DNA of 64,000 nt from the NCBI RefSeq assembly GCF_003729955.1, contig NZ_RJTX01000001.1, positions 310,001 to 374,000 on the forward strand, given 5' to 3'. Origin of the DNA: Chryseobacterium daecheongense (GTDB lineage: Bacteria; Bacteroidota; Bacteroidia; Flavobacteriales; Weeksellaceae). Below the pieces are notes generated by a model. That model ran no database searches. It was not told the DNA's origin and saw only the letters and a program-made list of their open reading frames with translations. This document shows positions 34,334-42,985 of the stretch, piece after piece; the stretch's first letter is position 1; every line of letters starts with the position of its first letter. The position numbers were made by a program, and so were the translations under genes.

Positions 34334-34633
34334 TTAATTCGTTTTCTTATTCCATTCTGCTTTTACATCTTCTGCAGCATCTTTGGTTTTTTCCCAGGCT
34401 TCATTCGCTTTATCTTTGATATCTTCCCAGGTTTCCGAAACATTCGATTTTACTCTGTCCAGCCAGTCTTCTTGGTTGGCTTCTTCATCATTCGCTCTTT
34501 TTTCATTGATATAATCCTTGGCTTTCTCTGCCAGCTCATTAATTTTCCATTTCGCTTTGTCTGCAGCATTCTGTAAAGAATTTTCTGTGTTGCTTATTGC
34601 ATTTTCCGCTTTGTTGTAATCTGCATTGTCCAT
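34334..34633 (-). CDS. Small amphipathic helical protein, stress/LEA-like
   Basis: A 99-residue, highly charged, cysteine-free protein made almost entirely of amphipathic helix, with repeated W-x-x-x/K/A/E patterns such as AADKAKWKINELAEKAKDY, ETWEDIKDKANEAWEKTKD. It has no signal peptide or membrane segment. The composition resembles late-embryogenesis-abundant, CsbD or YtxH-like stress proteins, but I cannot assign a family. It is monocistronic, with its own terminator. A role in desiccation or membrane stress is a guess from composition. Confidence 0.72.
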   Translation of the reverse strand: MDNADYNKAENAISNTENSLQNAADKAKWKINELAEKAKDYINEKRANDEEANQEDWLDRVKSNVSETWEDIKDKANEAWEKTKDAAEDVKAEWNKKTN

Positions 34634-34740
34634 AATATTAATATTTTAGTGTTCATAGTATGAAACAATAACCATTCCTAAAAACAAGAGTTATTGTTAA
34701 ACTTTTCATAATCTTTTGTTATACTTTTCTAAATCAGAAT

Positions 34741-34748
34741 TATATTTG
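34741..34748 (+). promoter_or_regulatory. Full TTG-N22-TATATTTG promoter for tag
   Basis: TTG at 34716-34718 and TATATTTG at 34741-34748 are 22 bp apart, a textbook Bacteroidota promoter. The ATG follows at 34767, so the leader is about 13 nt. Confidence 0.72.
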
Positions 34749-34766
34749 TTTACTAAATAGTCAGCT

Positions 34767-35321
34767 ATGGAAAAAATACGTTGCGGATGGTGTGAAAAAG
34801 ACGATTTATACAGAAAATACCATGATGAAGAATGGGGCAAGCCTGTATATGATGATGACACTATCTTTGAATTTTTAATACTTGAAAGTTTTCAGGCCGG
34901 ACTCAGCTGGTACACCATCCTTTCTAAAAGAGAAAACTTCAGAAAAGCTTTTGATCATTTTAATTATAAAAAGATTGCCAAATATTCTGATCAAAAGGTG
35001 GAAGAATTGATGCAGGATTCAGGTATTATAAGAAACAGGCTGAAAATACTGGCAACCATTACCAATGCTCAACAATTTCAGGAAATACAGAAAGAATTCG
35101 GAAGCTTTTCCGAGTATATATGGAGATTTGTTGATGGAAAACCCATTGATAATAAGCCTAAAACATTAAAGGATGTTCCTGCAACTACGGAAATTTCGGA
35201 TGCAATAGCAAAAGATCTTAAGAAAAGAGGGTTTAAGTTCATGGGATCAACCGTTGTATATGCCCATATGCAGGCAACAGGAATGGTGAATGATCATGTG
35301 GAAAATTGCATAACCAGATAA
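34767..35321 (+). CDS. tag: DNA-3-methyladenine glycosylase I
   Basis: Tag removes 3-methyladenine from alkylated DNA, starting base excision repair. The 184-residue length is normal. The N-terminus has RCGWCEKDDLYRKYHDEEWGKPVYDD, giving the zinc-binding cysteine and histidine, followed by FEFLILESFQAGLSWYTILSKRENFRKAF with the catalytic-pocket glutamate. The C-terminus has KRGFKFMGSTVVYAHMQATGMVNDH with the remaining zinc ligands (H and C). It has a clear promoter and no obvious operon partner. Confidence 0.96.
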   Translation: MEKIRCGWCEKDDLYRKYHDEEWGKPVYDDDTIFEFLILESFQAGLSWYTILSKRENFRKAFDHFNYKKIAKYSDQKVEELMQDSGIIRNRLKILATITNAQQFQEIQKEFGSFSEYIWRFVDGKPIDNKPKTLKDVPATTEISDAIAKDLKKRGFKFMGSTVVYAHMQATGMVNDHVENCITR

Positions 35322-35439
35322 TCACCAAAAGATATAAAGCCTCCCCATCTATCTCTCTTTCATTTAAAAACATATACATTATATGAAAGAAATTTAATAA
35401 GTTCGCAACAATATAACTAAATAAAAACTATAACTATTA

Positions 35440-36282
35440 ATGAAGAGAACTTTACTAATTTTAAGCTTATTTTGTTTAAATTTTTCTTACGGACAATCTA
35501 AAAAATCACTTGAGAAAAGACCTTTTATTCCCGTTGAACTTACTAAGACTGATGGAACAACGGAAAAAATCTTGCTAAGAGATATTTATTTTCCAAAGGC
35601 GGAAGCTTTTATGGGAATGGTATCACAAAACAAAAGCGAATCGGTTTTTAAAAATGAACAAAAGTTTGAATATAAGATTTCTGAAGAATCAGAGGTACAA
35701 AAAATCAATTACAGTGATATTAAAAAGCTGAAAGTCATTGATAAATTTGATGACGAAATAGTAGGGTATGAAAAACTGAACATTAAAAAGGTAAGCAAAG
35801 ATAATATAGTAAGCGATAAGAATTATGATGTCCTATTACCTATCTTATATGAGGGGAAAATAAATATTTACGGGTATGAATATTCGGTTTGTACCAATAA
35901 TACGGGATGTATGTATGTTGGAACAATTATGTACATTAAGAATAATAAATCTGACTACGCTATAATGCCCGTTGATATAGATGAGGCTTCTTTTTTTAAT
36001 TTAGGCAGTCTTGATGAAAAGTTTATTAATGCCTTTAAATATGCTGGTGGAGATTGTCCTGATTTTATTAAATACCTGGATGGCCTCTATATCAAAATGC
36101 AGAGTAAAGATTTTAGAAAGCAATTGAGGCAGGATTCAAAAGATGTCCATAATGAAGCGATAGAAGAAGCAAAAAGCCTGGAAAAAAAAGACAGGTTCAA
36201 CTATATTGCGGCCAAAAGATCTCGATTTGAAGTTCAGCGCTTTATAAAAATTATTAATGAATATGAAAAGAACTGTCCATAA
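35440..36282 (+). CDS. Secreted protein of unknown function
   Basis: A 280-residue exported protein I do not recognise. A signal peptide (about 1-18, ending FSYGQ) is followed by a beta-rich domain (about 25-190) with KTDGTTEKILLRDIYF and a paired-cysteine loop in SVCTNNTGCMYVG. The last 70 residues are helical and charged (RKQLRQDSKDVHNEAIEEAKSLEKKD). No catalytic motif, lipobox or T9SS domain is apparent. It is single, flanked by tag upstream and a strong hairpin downstream. Function unknown. Confidence 0.72.
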   Translation: MKRTLLILSLFCLNFSYGQSKKSLEKRPFIPVELTKTDGTTEKILLRDIYFPKAEAFMGMVSQNKSESVFKNEQKFEYKISEESEVQKINYSDIKKLKVIDKFDDEIVGYEKLNIKKVSKDNIVSDKNYDVLLPILYEGKINIYGYEYSVCTNNTGCMYVGTIMYIKNNKSDYAIMPVDIDEASFFNLGSLDEKFINAFKYAGGDCPDFIKYLDGLYIKMQSKDFRKQLRQDSKDVHNEAIEEAKSLEKKDRFNYIAAKRSRFEVQRFIKIINEYEKNCP

Positions 36283-36288
36283 TACAAA

Positions 36289-36315
36289 AAAAGGATCTCT
36301 ACCAGAGATCCTTTT
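36289..36315. terminator. Bidirectional terminator between convergent genes
   Basis: A 12-bp perfect stem AAAAGGATCTCT (36289-36300) with 36304-36315, loop ACC, A-run before and Ts after. It serves the plus-strand gene ending at 36282 and the nucleoside phosphorylase ending at 36323. Confidence 0.85.
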
Positions 36316-36322
36316 GGGTATA

Positions 36323-37177
36323 TTATTTAATAATTCTGTCTAGCACCCATTCAATAAGGTTCTTTTCCGAAGCATGGTGATCCGCAGAAAATTCTCCACG
36401 TCTTCTGTTCGCAATTACATTATTTACCGTAATCGCTTTATGACCTAATAATTTCGAAAGAGCATAAATGGCAGAAGTTTCCATTTCAAAATTCGTCACA
36501 CCAAGATCGTTCAGGGTTTCCAGGAACTTGTCATCTACGGCTTTCAAACGAAGCTGTCTTCCTTGTGGCGCATAGAATCCCGGGAAAGTGGCTGTATTTC
36601 CATGATATTTAGCGTCTTTATACAGATCAGCAATATCTTCTGCCCAGTCTGCAAAATAAAGCATAGGTTTAATTCTTTCGTACGGGAATCTTTCCAAGAA
36701 GCTTTTGGAGAACTCATTTTCAAAGTTATAATCCTGGTAGAAGTGCATTAAGCCATCTAACCCAACTACATTCTGCGTAACAAGCATATTATCCACCTGT
36801 ACATCAGGATTCACACTTCCGCAGGTTCCCATACGGAAAAGCTGAAGAGATGTGTGCTCTGTCTTGAACTCTTTATTTTTAAGATCGATATTTACCAGAG
36901 CATCAAGCTCGTTCATCACAATGTCTATATTCTCTGTTCCGATACCTGTAGACATTACGGAAATTCTCTCTCCGCGCAATGTTCCTGTATGCGTATAAAA
37001 TTCCCTTTTATTTTTCTGTATTTCTACCTTATCAAAGTATTTTGATACTTTCGGCACCCTGTCGGGATCTCCTACAAGGATGATTTTATCGGCAATATCT
37101 TCCGGTAAAAGGTTTAGATGGTAAACGCTTCCGTCTTCATTCAGAACAAGTTCTGAGGCTGCAAGTTTATTTAGCAT
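36323..37177 (-). CDS. Nucleoside phosphorylase (uridine phosphorylase-like)
   Basis: A 284-residue enzyme of the NP-I superfamily, which splits nucleosides with phosphate into base and ribose-1-phosphate. Characteristic elements are the phosphate-binding GDPDRVPKVSKYF (about 36-48), STGIGTENIDIVMNEL (about 95-110), FRMGTCGSVNP, and the ribose-binding VTNFEMETSAIYALS with the FEMET motif. The N-terminal opening fits uridine phosphorylases more than purine ones, but base specificity needs testing. It is 11 bp downstream of the secreted 151-residue protein gene and probably shares its transcript. Confidence 0.9.
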   Translation of the reverse strand: MLNKLAASELVLNEDGSVYHLNLLPEDIADKIILVGDPDRVPKVSKYFDKVEIQKNKREFYTHTGTLRGERISVMSTGIGTENIDIVMNELDALVNIDLKNKEFKTEHTSLQLFRMGTCGSVNPDVQVDNMLVTQNVVGLDGLMHFYQDYNFENEFSKSFLERFPYERIKPMLYFADWAEDIADLYKDAKYHGNTATFPGFYAPQGRQLRLKAVDDKFLETLNDLGVTNFEMETSAIYALSKLLGHKAITVNNVIANRRRGEFSADHHASEKNLIEWVLDRIIK

Positions 37178-37188
37178 TCGATAAATTT

Positions 37189-37644
37189 TTAGTTAATAAA
37201 AATAGCTTCTTTATATGGTGTTGACATCAGTTCCAATATAGAACCGTATTCTTCTACAATTCTTTTTTGTCCCTGATATACTTCGTACACTGTAATTGTG
37301 GTTTTCTCAAAGTTTTTTGGATCTTTTCTCTGGGAAGTAATTTCATAAAAATGATTTCCCTTCTTTAATACAGAAACCAATTCTTCCTTAGTGGAATTAT
37401 TGGCTTCCATCATGCCAGGGAAATCCATTACAATATCTTTTAACTCATTATACTTCTTATAAGGTTGGGTTACCCCATTAGAATAGACGTATACTTTGGG
37501 GACAGGCTGATCTTTTACCAGGCGTACAAGGTAATAATCGTTACCTTTTTTCTCTGCATAAACAGCCATTTCCTGCTCTTTCTGGGAAAACAATACCAAA
37601 GAAAAGAAACTGGCAATGAAGGCAAATAATAATTTCGTTTTCAT
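37189..37644 (-). CDS. Small secreted protein of unknown function
   Basis: A 151-residue exported protein, not recognised. A signal peptide (about 1-20, ending LFSQ) precedes a beta-rich domain with alternating charged and hydrophobic strands (NDYYLVRLVKDQPVPKVYVYSNG) and a tail with EKTTITVYEVYQGQKRIVEEYG. No cysteines, motif or sorting domain are seen. It is 11 bp upstream of the nucleoside phosphorylase gene, giving an operon, but the two have no obvious shared job. A 16-bp palindrome lies 36 bp upstream. Confidence 0.7.
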   Translation of the reverse strand: MKTKLLFAFIASFFSLVLFSQKEQEMAVYAEKKGNDYYLVRLVKDQPVPKVYVYSNGVTQPYKKYNELKDIVMDFPGMMEANNSTKEELVSVLKKGNHFYEITSQRKDPKNFEKTTITVYEVYQGQKRIVEEYGSILELMSTPYKEAIFIN

Positions 37645-37679
37645 ACGATATTTTAGTTTTTTTGGTTGGAGATTCAGTT

Positions 37680-37695
37680 CCCTAAAATTTTAGGG
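37680..37695. promoter_or_regulatory. 16-bp perfect palindrome, candidate operator
   Basis: CCCTAAAATTTTAGGG is a perfect dyad between the divergent 37189-37644 gene and the cytochrome c peroxidase gene. It has no loop, so it looks like a dimer-binding DNA site rather than a hairpin terminator. Confidence 0.45.
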
Positions 37696-37790
37696 GAGGG
37701 TAAAATTAGTAAAAAATCCATTATGAAGGATATAAACATTATTTAATCAAAATTTAAAATTGAGGTAATCTGGATGCAGTAATGAGATCA

Positions 37791-37798
37791 TAGTTTTG
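37791..37798 (+). promoter_or_regulatory. TAnnTTTG promoter box for the cytochrome c peroxidase gene
   Basis: TAGTTTTG lies 13 bp before the ATG at 37812. The nearest upstream TTG (37760-37762) is 28 bp away, more than usual. Confidence 0.5.
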
Positions 37799-37811
37799 CG
37801 CATAAAAATTC

Positions 37812-39647
37812 ATGAGATTTTATCCACTGTTTCTTATTGCTGTATTGATGGGTTTTGCCATCATGTCATTCAATCCGGTTTATAAAGGTATTGAAAATGA
37901 AAATACCATTATCAATAAAGGATTAAGCGATTTTAAAAACAAGCTTGAGCAATTAAAATCCGATGTGTACTTGTTTGCGGATGATCAAATTTCTCTTGAA
38001 GATCTACAGAAATCCTTAAGCAATACCAGAAACTCTTATAAAGAGATTGAATTTTATATTGCCTATCACTATCCTGAATTTAACAAAACCCACCTAAATG
38101 CTGCACCTTTATTTCATATTGAAGCGGCGGGGACAACAGCTTATACCTTACCGCCGGAAGGGTTGCAGGTTTTGGATGAATTGATTTTTTCCGAAGAAGC
38201 AGCTCAGCAAAAAGAGAAAATAAAAGATATTACGGGTTTCTTATATAACAATTATGCAAAATTCTATTTAAGTGCTGTAAAAAACGGACTAAGCAAAGGA
38301 AATAATAAAACATTGCCATTGCGGTTGGAACTTATCAGAATTTATACGTTGGGGGTAACAGGTTTTGATACTCCCGGTTCCCTGAATATCTCTGAAGAAG
38401 CTGCTCATGCATTGCTAGGAATTAAAAAATATATCAATGATGATCTATATTTTAAAAACTTTGATGTTCGGAAGGCAAATACAGTATTGTCGGAAAGCTT
38501 AGATTATCTTTCAAAGAATAAAGATTTTGAGACTTTTGACCGTATAGAATTTTACAAAAAATATATTCAGCCTTTATATGAAGAGTTGGGAAAATGGGAC
38601 GGAAGAGCAGATGATCTGAAAGAATTCTCCGGTTGGAATGTGAACAGTAAAAATTTCTTTAGCAGTGATTTTCTGGATCCTTATTTCTATACTCTATTAA
38701 AACCGTCGGAAGATAATGCCCAATTGAGGGATCTTGGGAAAAAGATATTCTATGACCAGAACGTAAGCGGGAATGAGAAAATGAGCTGTGCAAGCTGTCA
38801 TTTGCCGGAAAATGCATTCACCGATTTAAAAGTGAAATCCCAGAGTAATGTAGAAGGGAAAACAGTATTGAGAAACTCGCCGTCTTTATATAATGCGGTA
38901 TTTGCCAAAAGGTTTTTCTATGATATGCGTGCCTTTTACCTGGAACAGCAGGCTGAACACGTGATTTATAATGAACAGGAATTCAATACAAGCTACGAAA
39001 GCATCATCAAAAAGCTGAAAGCAAAACCTGAATACAAAAAAGCCTTCCGAACTGCCTTTAAAGATGGAAAGATCAATAAACAGAATTTTTCTAAAGCATT
39101 AAGCTCTTATGTAGCCTCCTTATATTCTTTTGAAAGTGATTTTGACCATTTTATGAGGAATGAAAAAGAAATTTCGGAAGATGCAAAGAAAGGGTATAAT
39201 TTATTCATGGGAAAAGCCAATTGTGCCACTTGTCATTTTGCCCCTCATTTCTCCGGTCTGGTTCCGCCTTTTTATAATGAAAATGAATCCGAAGTGTTGG
39301 GAGTTACTCGAAAGCCAGTCAATCAAAAGCCTTTGGAATTAGATGATGATAAAGGGAGAGTCAACAGTCTTGTTAAAAAAGAGAACTCCTGGATCTATGA
39401 GAATTCTTTTAAAACAATGACAGTAAGAAATATTGCGCTTACGAAGCCATATTTTCATAATGGGGCTTTCAATACATTGGAAGAGATTTTAGACTTTTAT
39501 AATGAAGGAGGCGGAGAAGGATTAGGGTTGAGCATGAAGAACCAGACTTTACCGCCAGATAAATTGAATCTCACTAAAACAGAAATTCAGCAGATCATCG
39601 CTTTCCTGAATACATTGACAGACATTAGCAAGACAAAAAGCAGATAA
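37812..39647 (+). CDS. Diheme cytochrome c peroxidase/MauG family protein with helical N-terminal domain
   Basis: A 611-residue exported protein. The C-terminal half is a bacterial diheme cytochrome c peroxidase domain with two heme c sites, C326-A-S-C329-H330 and C471-A-T-C474-H475, plus NSPSLYNAVFAKRFFYDMRA and TVRNIALTKPYFHNGAF, typical of CcpA/MauG. It should reduce peroxide or oxidise a partner protein in the periplasm. The first 290 residues are a helical domain, roughly imelysin-like in character, found in a subset of Bacteroidota CCPs; that comparison is inference. A single N-terminal signal or anchor is at about 1-20. It is followed by a PhoX-like T9SS gene on the same strand. Confidence 0.88.
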   Translation: MRFYPLFLIAVLMGFAIMSFNPVYKGIENENTIINKGLSDFKNKLEQLKSDVYLFADDQISLEDLQKSLSNTRNSYKEIEFYIAYHYPEFNKTHLNAAPLFHIEAAGTTAYTLPPEGLQVLDELIFSEEAAQQKEKIKDITGFLYNNYAKFYLSAVKNGLSKGNNKTLPLRLELIRIYTLGVTGFDTPGSLNISEEAAHALLGIKKYINDDLYFKNFDVRKANTVLSESLDYLSKNKDFETFDRIEFYKKYIQPLYEELGKWDGRADDLKEFSGWNVNSKNFFSSDFLDPYFYTLLKPSEDNAQLRDLGKKIFYDQNVSGNEKMSCASCHLPENAFTDLKVKSQSNVEGKTVLRNSPSLYNAVFAKRFFYDMRAFYLEQQAEHVIYNEQEFNTSYESIIKKLKAKPEYKKAFRTAFKDGKINKQNFSKALSSYVASLYSFESDFDHFMRNEKEISEDAKKGYNLFMGKANCATCHFAPHFSGLVPPFYNENESEVLGVTRKPVNQKPLELDDDKGRVNSLVKKENSWIYENSFKTMTVRNIALTKPYFHNGAFNTLEEILDFYNEGGGEGLGLSMKNQTLPPDKLNLTKTEIQQIIAFLNTLTDISKTKSR

Positions 39648-39803
39648 ATTACGGGGTATAAGATATGAGTTATAGTTGTGTTTAATCGCCCTCCAAATCT
39701 CTCTTAACAATTAATTAACTCCCTTAACATTGAGTTTTAGATTTATTAATATTCATCAATACTTATTTAAAATACTATTAATAGCCGGTTCGTGATTAAA
39801 AAA

Positions 39804-39811
39804 TAGTTTTG
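39804..39811 (+). promoter_or_regulatory. TAnnTTTG promoter box for the PhoX-like gene
   Basis: TAGTTTTG lies 24 bp before the chosen ATG at 39836. An alternative start at 39809 would fall inside this box, supporting the later ATG. Confidence 0.55.
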
Positions 39812-39835
39812 CATTGTCTAATAAATCGAATTACT

Positions 39836-41479
39836 ATGAAGAAAAAATTACTAGCAGTTGCAGCCCTTGCACTACTAACAGGTTCTGTAGTGAAAGCACA
39901 GACTTGTACAGGAACTCATATTAGCTGTTTTACATCTATTGTTCCTACAGCACAAACCAATAAACTTATTCTTCCTATTGAACATAAGTATCAGCTTATT
40001 TTAAAAGAAGGAGACAGCTATACACAAGGAGGAGGATTTGTAGGAGGGCAAAATGACTTTACAGGATATGTTCCCATTACCGGAAGCAGTACCAACGGAT
40101 ATCTTTCTGTAAACCACGAAACTAATCCGGGTGGGGTAACCATGGCGGAAATCAATTATAATAATACAACTAAACTTTGGCAATTAACAAAATCCAGAGC
40201 AGTAAGTTTTTCAGATCCGAGTTTGGTACAAACAATCAGAAACTGTTCGGGAGGGGTAACTCCTTGGGGAACCATTGTTACTGCTGAAGAGCAGACTACT
40301 TCTAACGATGTAAATGGTGATGGATACAAAGATTACGGATGGTTAGTGGAAATTAATCCTGCAACAGCCCAGGTAAGTTCTCTGAATACGAATGGTACGA
40401 AAGGGAAATTATGGCAGATGGGGATCATGAACCACGAAAATGTAGTGATCAATAATGCCGGAACTACAGCATATTATGGAGAAGATGGTGGAACTCACAT
40501 GGTTTACAAATATGTGATGGATACACCTAATAATCTTTCTTCAGGAAACCTTTACGTTCTGAAGCTAGATCAGGGATTAAGTGGTGGAAATCCTGTAGCA
40601 ACGACTGCAACATGGGTTCAGGTTCCAAACAAAACGAAAGCAGATCAGAACAATACAACTGCTTTGGCACAATCATTAGGAGGAACGTCTTTCAATGGAA
40701 TCGAGGATGTGGAAATCAGTCCGCTGGATGGCAAAATATACTTTACGGCAAAAGGTTTAAATAAAGTATACAGACTTAAGGATGACGGAGCTACCGCTTC
40801 TCAGGTGGAAACTTTTGTTGGAGGCCTTACTACGAACTATTCTTTCAATACCGCACAGGGAATGAAGACAGAAGCTTGGGGTGATGGTAACGATAATCTT
40901 ACTTTTGACGAATTAGGAAATCTATGGGTCCTTCAGGATGGAGGCAAAAACTACATTTGGGTAGTTGCTCCGGACCATACACAAGCTAACCCTAAAGTAA
41001 GACTTTTCGCATCAATGCCTGCCGGATCTGAGCCAACCGGTCTTACTTTTACGCCGGACCACAAATTCGGGTTCTTCTCTATCCAGCATCCGGATGCTAC
41101 GATTTCCACAGATATTGACGCCACAGGAAATACGGTTGATTACAGAGGGAAATCAGCTACAATCGTAGTTGCACTTAAAGAAAACTTGGGTACAACAGGA
41201 GCTTTGGGAACTATTGATCAGAATGCTGAAACGAACGTTACAGTATCTCCGAATCCAACATCAGGAATGGTAAAGATCAATGCTCCTAAAACTTTGAAGA
41301 ATATTTCAGTAACGGCTTATAGTATGGATGGTAAAATTGTTTATAACAACAAATTTTCAGGTGCTCATACTTCATTAGATCTTGATTTTGCTTCCCAACT
41401 TGAAGCTTCCCATATTTTGGTGGTAAACATTGAAGCAGACGGGGGATTCCAGAAAATGGTGAAAGTACTTAAAAAATAA
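39836..41479 (+). CDS. PhoX-like (DUF839) secreted phosphatase with T9SS sorting domain
   Basis: A 547-residue exported protein. The ATG at 39836 begins a clean signal peptide MKKKLLAVAALALLTGSVVKAQ. The body shows PhoX/DUF839 hallmarks: GYLSVNHETNPGG, CSGGVTPWGTIVTAEEQ, NHENVVIN, FNGIEDVEISPLDGKIYF and SEPTGLTFTPDHKFGFFSIQHP, a beta-propeller that in PhoX binds calcium and iron for phosphate ester hydrolysis. The last 80 residues are a T9SS type A sorting domain (ending MVKVLKK), so it is sent to the cell surface or medium. True phosphatase activity is likely but not certain, since many DUF839 proteins are uncharacterised. Confidence 0.87.
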   Translation: MKKKLLAVAALALLTGSVVKAQTCTGTHISCFTSIVPTAQTNKLILPIEHKYQLILKEGDSYTQGGGFVGGQNDFTGYVPITGSSTNGYLSVNHETNPGGVTMAEINYNNTTKLWQLTKSRAVSFSDPSLVQTIRNCSGGVTPWGTIVTAEEQTTSNDVNGDGYKDYGWLVEINPATAQVSSLNTNGTKGKLWQMGIMNHENVVINNAGTTAYYGEDGGTHMVYKYVMDTPNNLSSGNLYVLKLDQGLSGGNPVATTATWVQVPNKTKADQNNTTALAQSLGGTSFNGIEDVEISPLDGKIYFTAKGLNKVYRLKDDGATASQVETFVGGLTTNYSFNTAQGMKTEAWGDGNDNLTFDELGNLWVLQDGGKNYIWVVAPDHTQANPKVRLFASMPAGSEPTGLTFTPDHKFGFFSIQHPDATISTDIDATGNTVDYRGKSATIVVALKENLGTTGALGTIDQNAETNVTVSPNPTSGMVKINAPKTLKNISVTAYSMDGKIVYNNKFSGAHTSLDLDFASQLEASHILVVNIEADGGFQKMVKVLKK

Positions 41480-41497
41480 TCTATTAATAATTTCTTG

Positions 41498-41534
41498 AGC
41501 TGTCGGTAATGATTCTATTTGCCGGCAGCTTTTC
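41498..41534 (+). terminator. Intrinsic terminator after the PhoX-like gene
   Basis: AGCTGTCGG (41498-41506) pairs with CCGGCAGCT (41522-41530) with one G-T wobble and is followed by TTTT. It ends eight bases before the LRR gene start. Confidence 0.7.
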
Positions 41535-41541
41535 TCTATCT

Positions 41542-42441
41542 ATGAAAAAACTGTTTGTCCTTGTTTCCTTTTTTTCGATCTCTCAAATTATGGCTCAGAT
41601 CGATCCTGTGAAATATCCAACTTATACTCATATTCAAGATGCTTTGAAAAGTAAAGAAACTGTCTATAGTATAAGCTTTCGAGAAAAAGCATTATTCAAT
41701 ATTCCTCCGGATATCAAAAAATTGAATTCATTGTTTTTCCTGAATTTGATGGGCAATAAACTGGAAAAAATGGATCAGGAGATTTTCGCGTTGAAAGAAC
41801 TTGAAATATTAAACTTGAATCAAAACAGCATTAAATATATCCCCAATGAAATAGGAGAGTTGAAAAAACTGAAAACCTTTTCGATAAGTTTAAATAGTCT
41901 AACGTCCATTAATCCTAATGTTGCACAGCTTCAAAATCTTGAAGTGATTCAGTTGGATGCTAACAACCTGAATGTGTTCCCTGAAGCTTTACTTGAAATT
42001 CCTGCTTTAGTGGAAATCAATTTGCAAGGTAATCAGATCAGCTTCATTGATGAAGATTTGCGAAAAATTACCAACCTGAAATTTTTAAACCTGTCTGCTA
42101 ACCAGATCAACGATCTGGGGAATATCAATCTTCCTGAAAAATTAAAATACCTTGAATTACAGCAAAATGCTATCGTAAGTCTGCCTGATCAGATATTCCG
42201 GGCAAAAAATCTTGAATTTTTGAACGTCAGCCAGAATAATATCAGACAAATTTCCCCCAAAATAAAAGGATTAAAGAATATAGTCAGTTTGAACTTGGCC
42301 AGCAATAAAATAATAGATCTTCCTATAGAATTGAAAGAATTGAAAAATCTGAAAACACTTATTCTTACAGGAAATCCGATAGAAAAAGAGAAAATAGAGA
42401 AGCTGAGATCTTTACTTCCGGATACGCAAATCTATTTCTGA
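41542..42441 (+). CDS. Secreted leucine-rich repeat protein
   Basis: A 299-residue exported protein made almost wholly of leucine-rich repeats. The ATG at 41542 starts a signal peptide MKKLFVLVSFFSISQIMAQ; the longer frame from 41509 would place non-signal sequence in front and overlap the preceding terminator. About ten repeats of 22-24 residues follow the pattern LxxLxxLxLxxNxLxxIP, the plant/bacterial LRR type. No anchor, lipobox or T9SS domain is visible. LRR domains bind proteins; the partner is unknown. The stop abuts the convergent SUI1 gene exactly. Confidence 0.85.
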   Translation: MKKLFVLVSFFSISQIMAQIDPVKYPTYTHIQDALKSKETVYSISFREKALFNIPPDIKKLNSLFFLNLMGNKLEKMDQEIFALKELEILNLNQNSIKYIPNEIGELKKLKTFSISLNSLTSINPNVAQLQNLEVIQLDANNLNVFPEALLEIPALVEINLQGNQISFIDEDLRKITNLKFLNLSANQINDLGNINLPEKLKYLELQQNAIVSLPDQIFRAKNLEFLNVSQNNIRQISPKIKGLKNIVSLNLASNKIIDLPIELKELKNLKTLILTGNPIEKEKIEKLRSLLPDTQIYF

Positions 42442-42765
42442 TTATCCACCGACTCTCTTTGTTTTGTATCCCATATCCTTAAGGATTTCCATGATTTTAT
42501 CACGGTTATCTCCCTGGATAATAATCACGCCATCTTTCTCAGAACCACCGATTCCCAGAGTAGTTTTGATCTTTTTAGAAATATTTTTAAGTCCTTCCTC
42601 ACTGCCTTCCCAACCTTCAATTAAGGTCACGGGTTTTCCATTTCTTCCTTTCTTTTCAAACTTGCATACTAAAGGTTCTTTCTGTTTGAATTCTTCCTGA
42701 GGCATTTCAAAATCCTGCTCTTCATGATCAGGAAAAAGGTTTTTAAGTTGATCTCGTAAATCCAT
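42442..42765 (-). CDS. SUI1/YciH family translation factor
   Basis: A 107-residue protein of the SUI1/eIF1 family (bacterial YciH), thought to improve fidelity of translation start. The core is KKGRNGKPVTLIEGWEGSEEGLKNISKKIKTTLG, then the glycine-rich GIGGSEKDGVIIIQGDNRDKIMEILKDMGY, the RNA-binding signature of the fold. The N-terminal 35 residues are acidic and variable. Its stop codon immediately adjoins the LRR gene stop on the other strand, with no spacer for a separate terminator. Confidence 0.92.
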   Translation of the reverse strand: MDLRDQLKNLFPDHEEQDFEMPQEEFKQKEPLVCKFEKKGRNGKPVTLIEGWEGSEEGLKNISKKIKTTLGIGGSEKDGVIIIQGDNRDKIMEILKDMGYKTKRVGG

Positions 42766-42958
42766 ATAGCAAAATTAAAAATAATATTTAATTACTCTCG
42801 CAGTTCTGAGCATATGATTCTGCAAATAATAAAAAAATCTATGTCTACTTCTGTAATCTGTCGGAAAAATATTGAGATAATAGATCTGTATCATCCGCTT
42901 AAACAATGTCTAAGTGAAATTATAAGTCTTCAAATTCTTTTATTCATGGTAAAATAGA

Positions 42959-42966
42959 TAAATTTG
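42959..42966 (+). promoter_or_regulatory. TAnnTTTG promoter box for gpmI
   Basis: TAAATTTG ends one base before an upstream in-frame ATG (42968). Transcription would start after that ATG, so translation should begin at the next one, 42986. Confidence 0.6.
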
Positions 42967-42985
42967 TATGGTTAAATCATACAAA

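Noticed and set aside
42814-42957. A 47-codon plus-strand ORF in the gap before gpmI
   Set aside because: It has no recognisable domain, signal or leader, its upstream has no promoter box, and it ends just before the gpmI promoter; chance reading frame is the simplest view.
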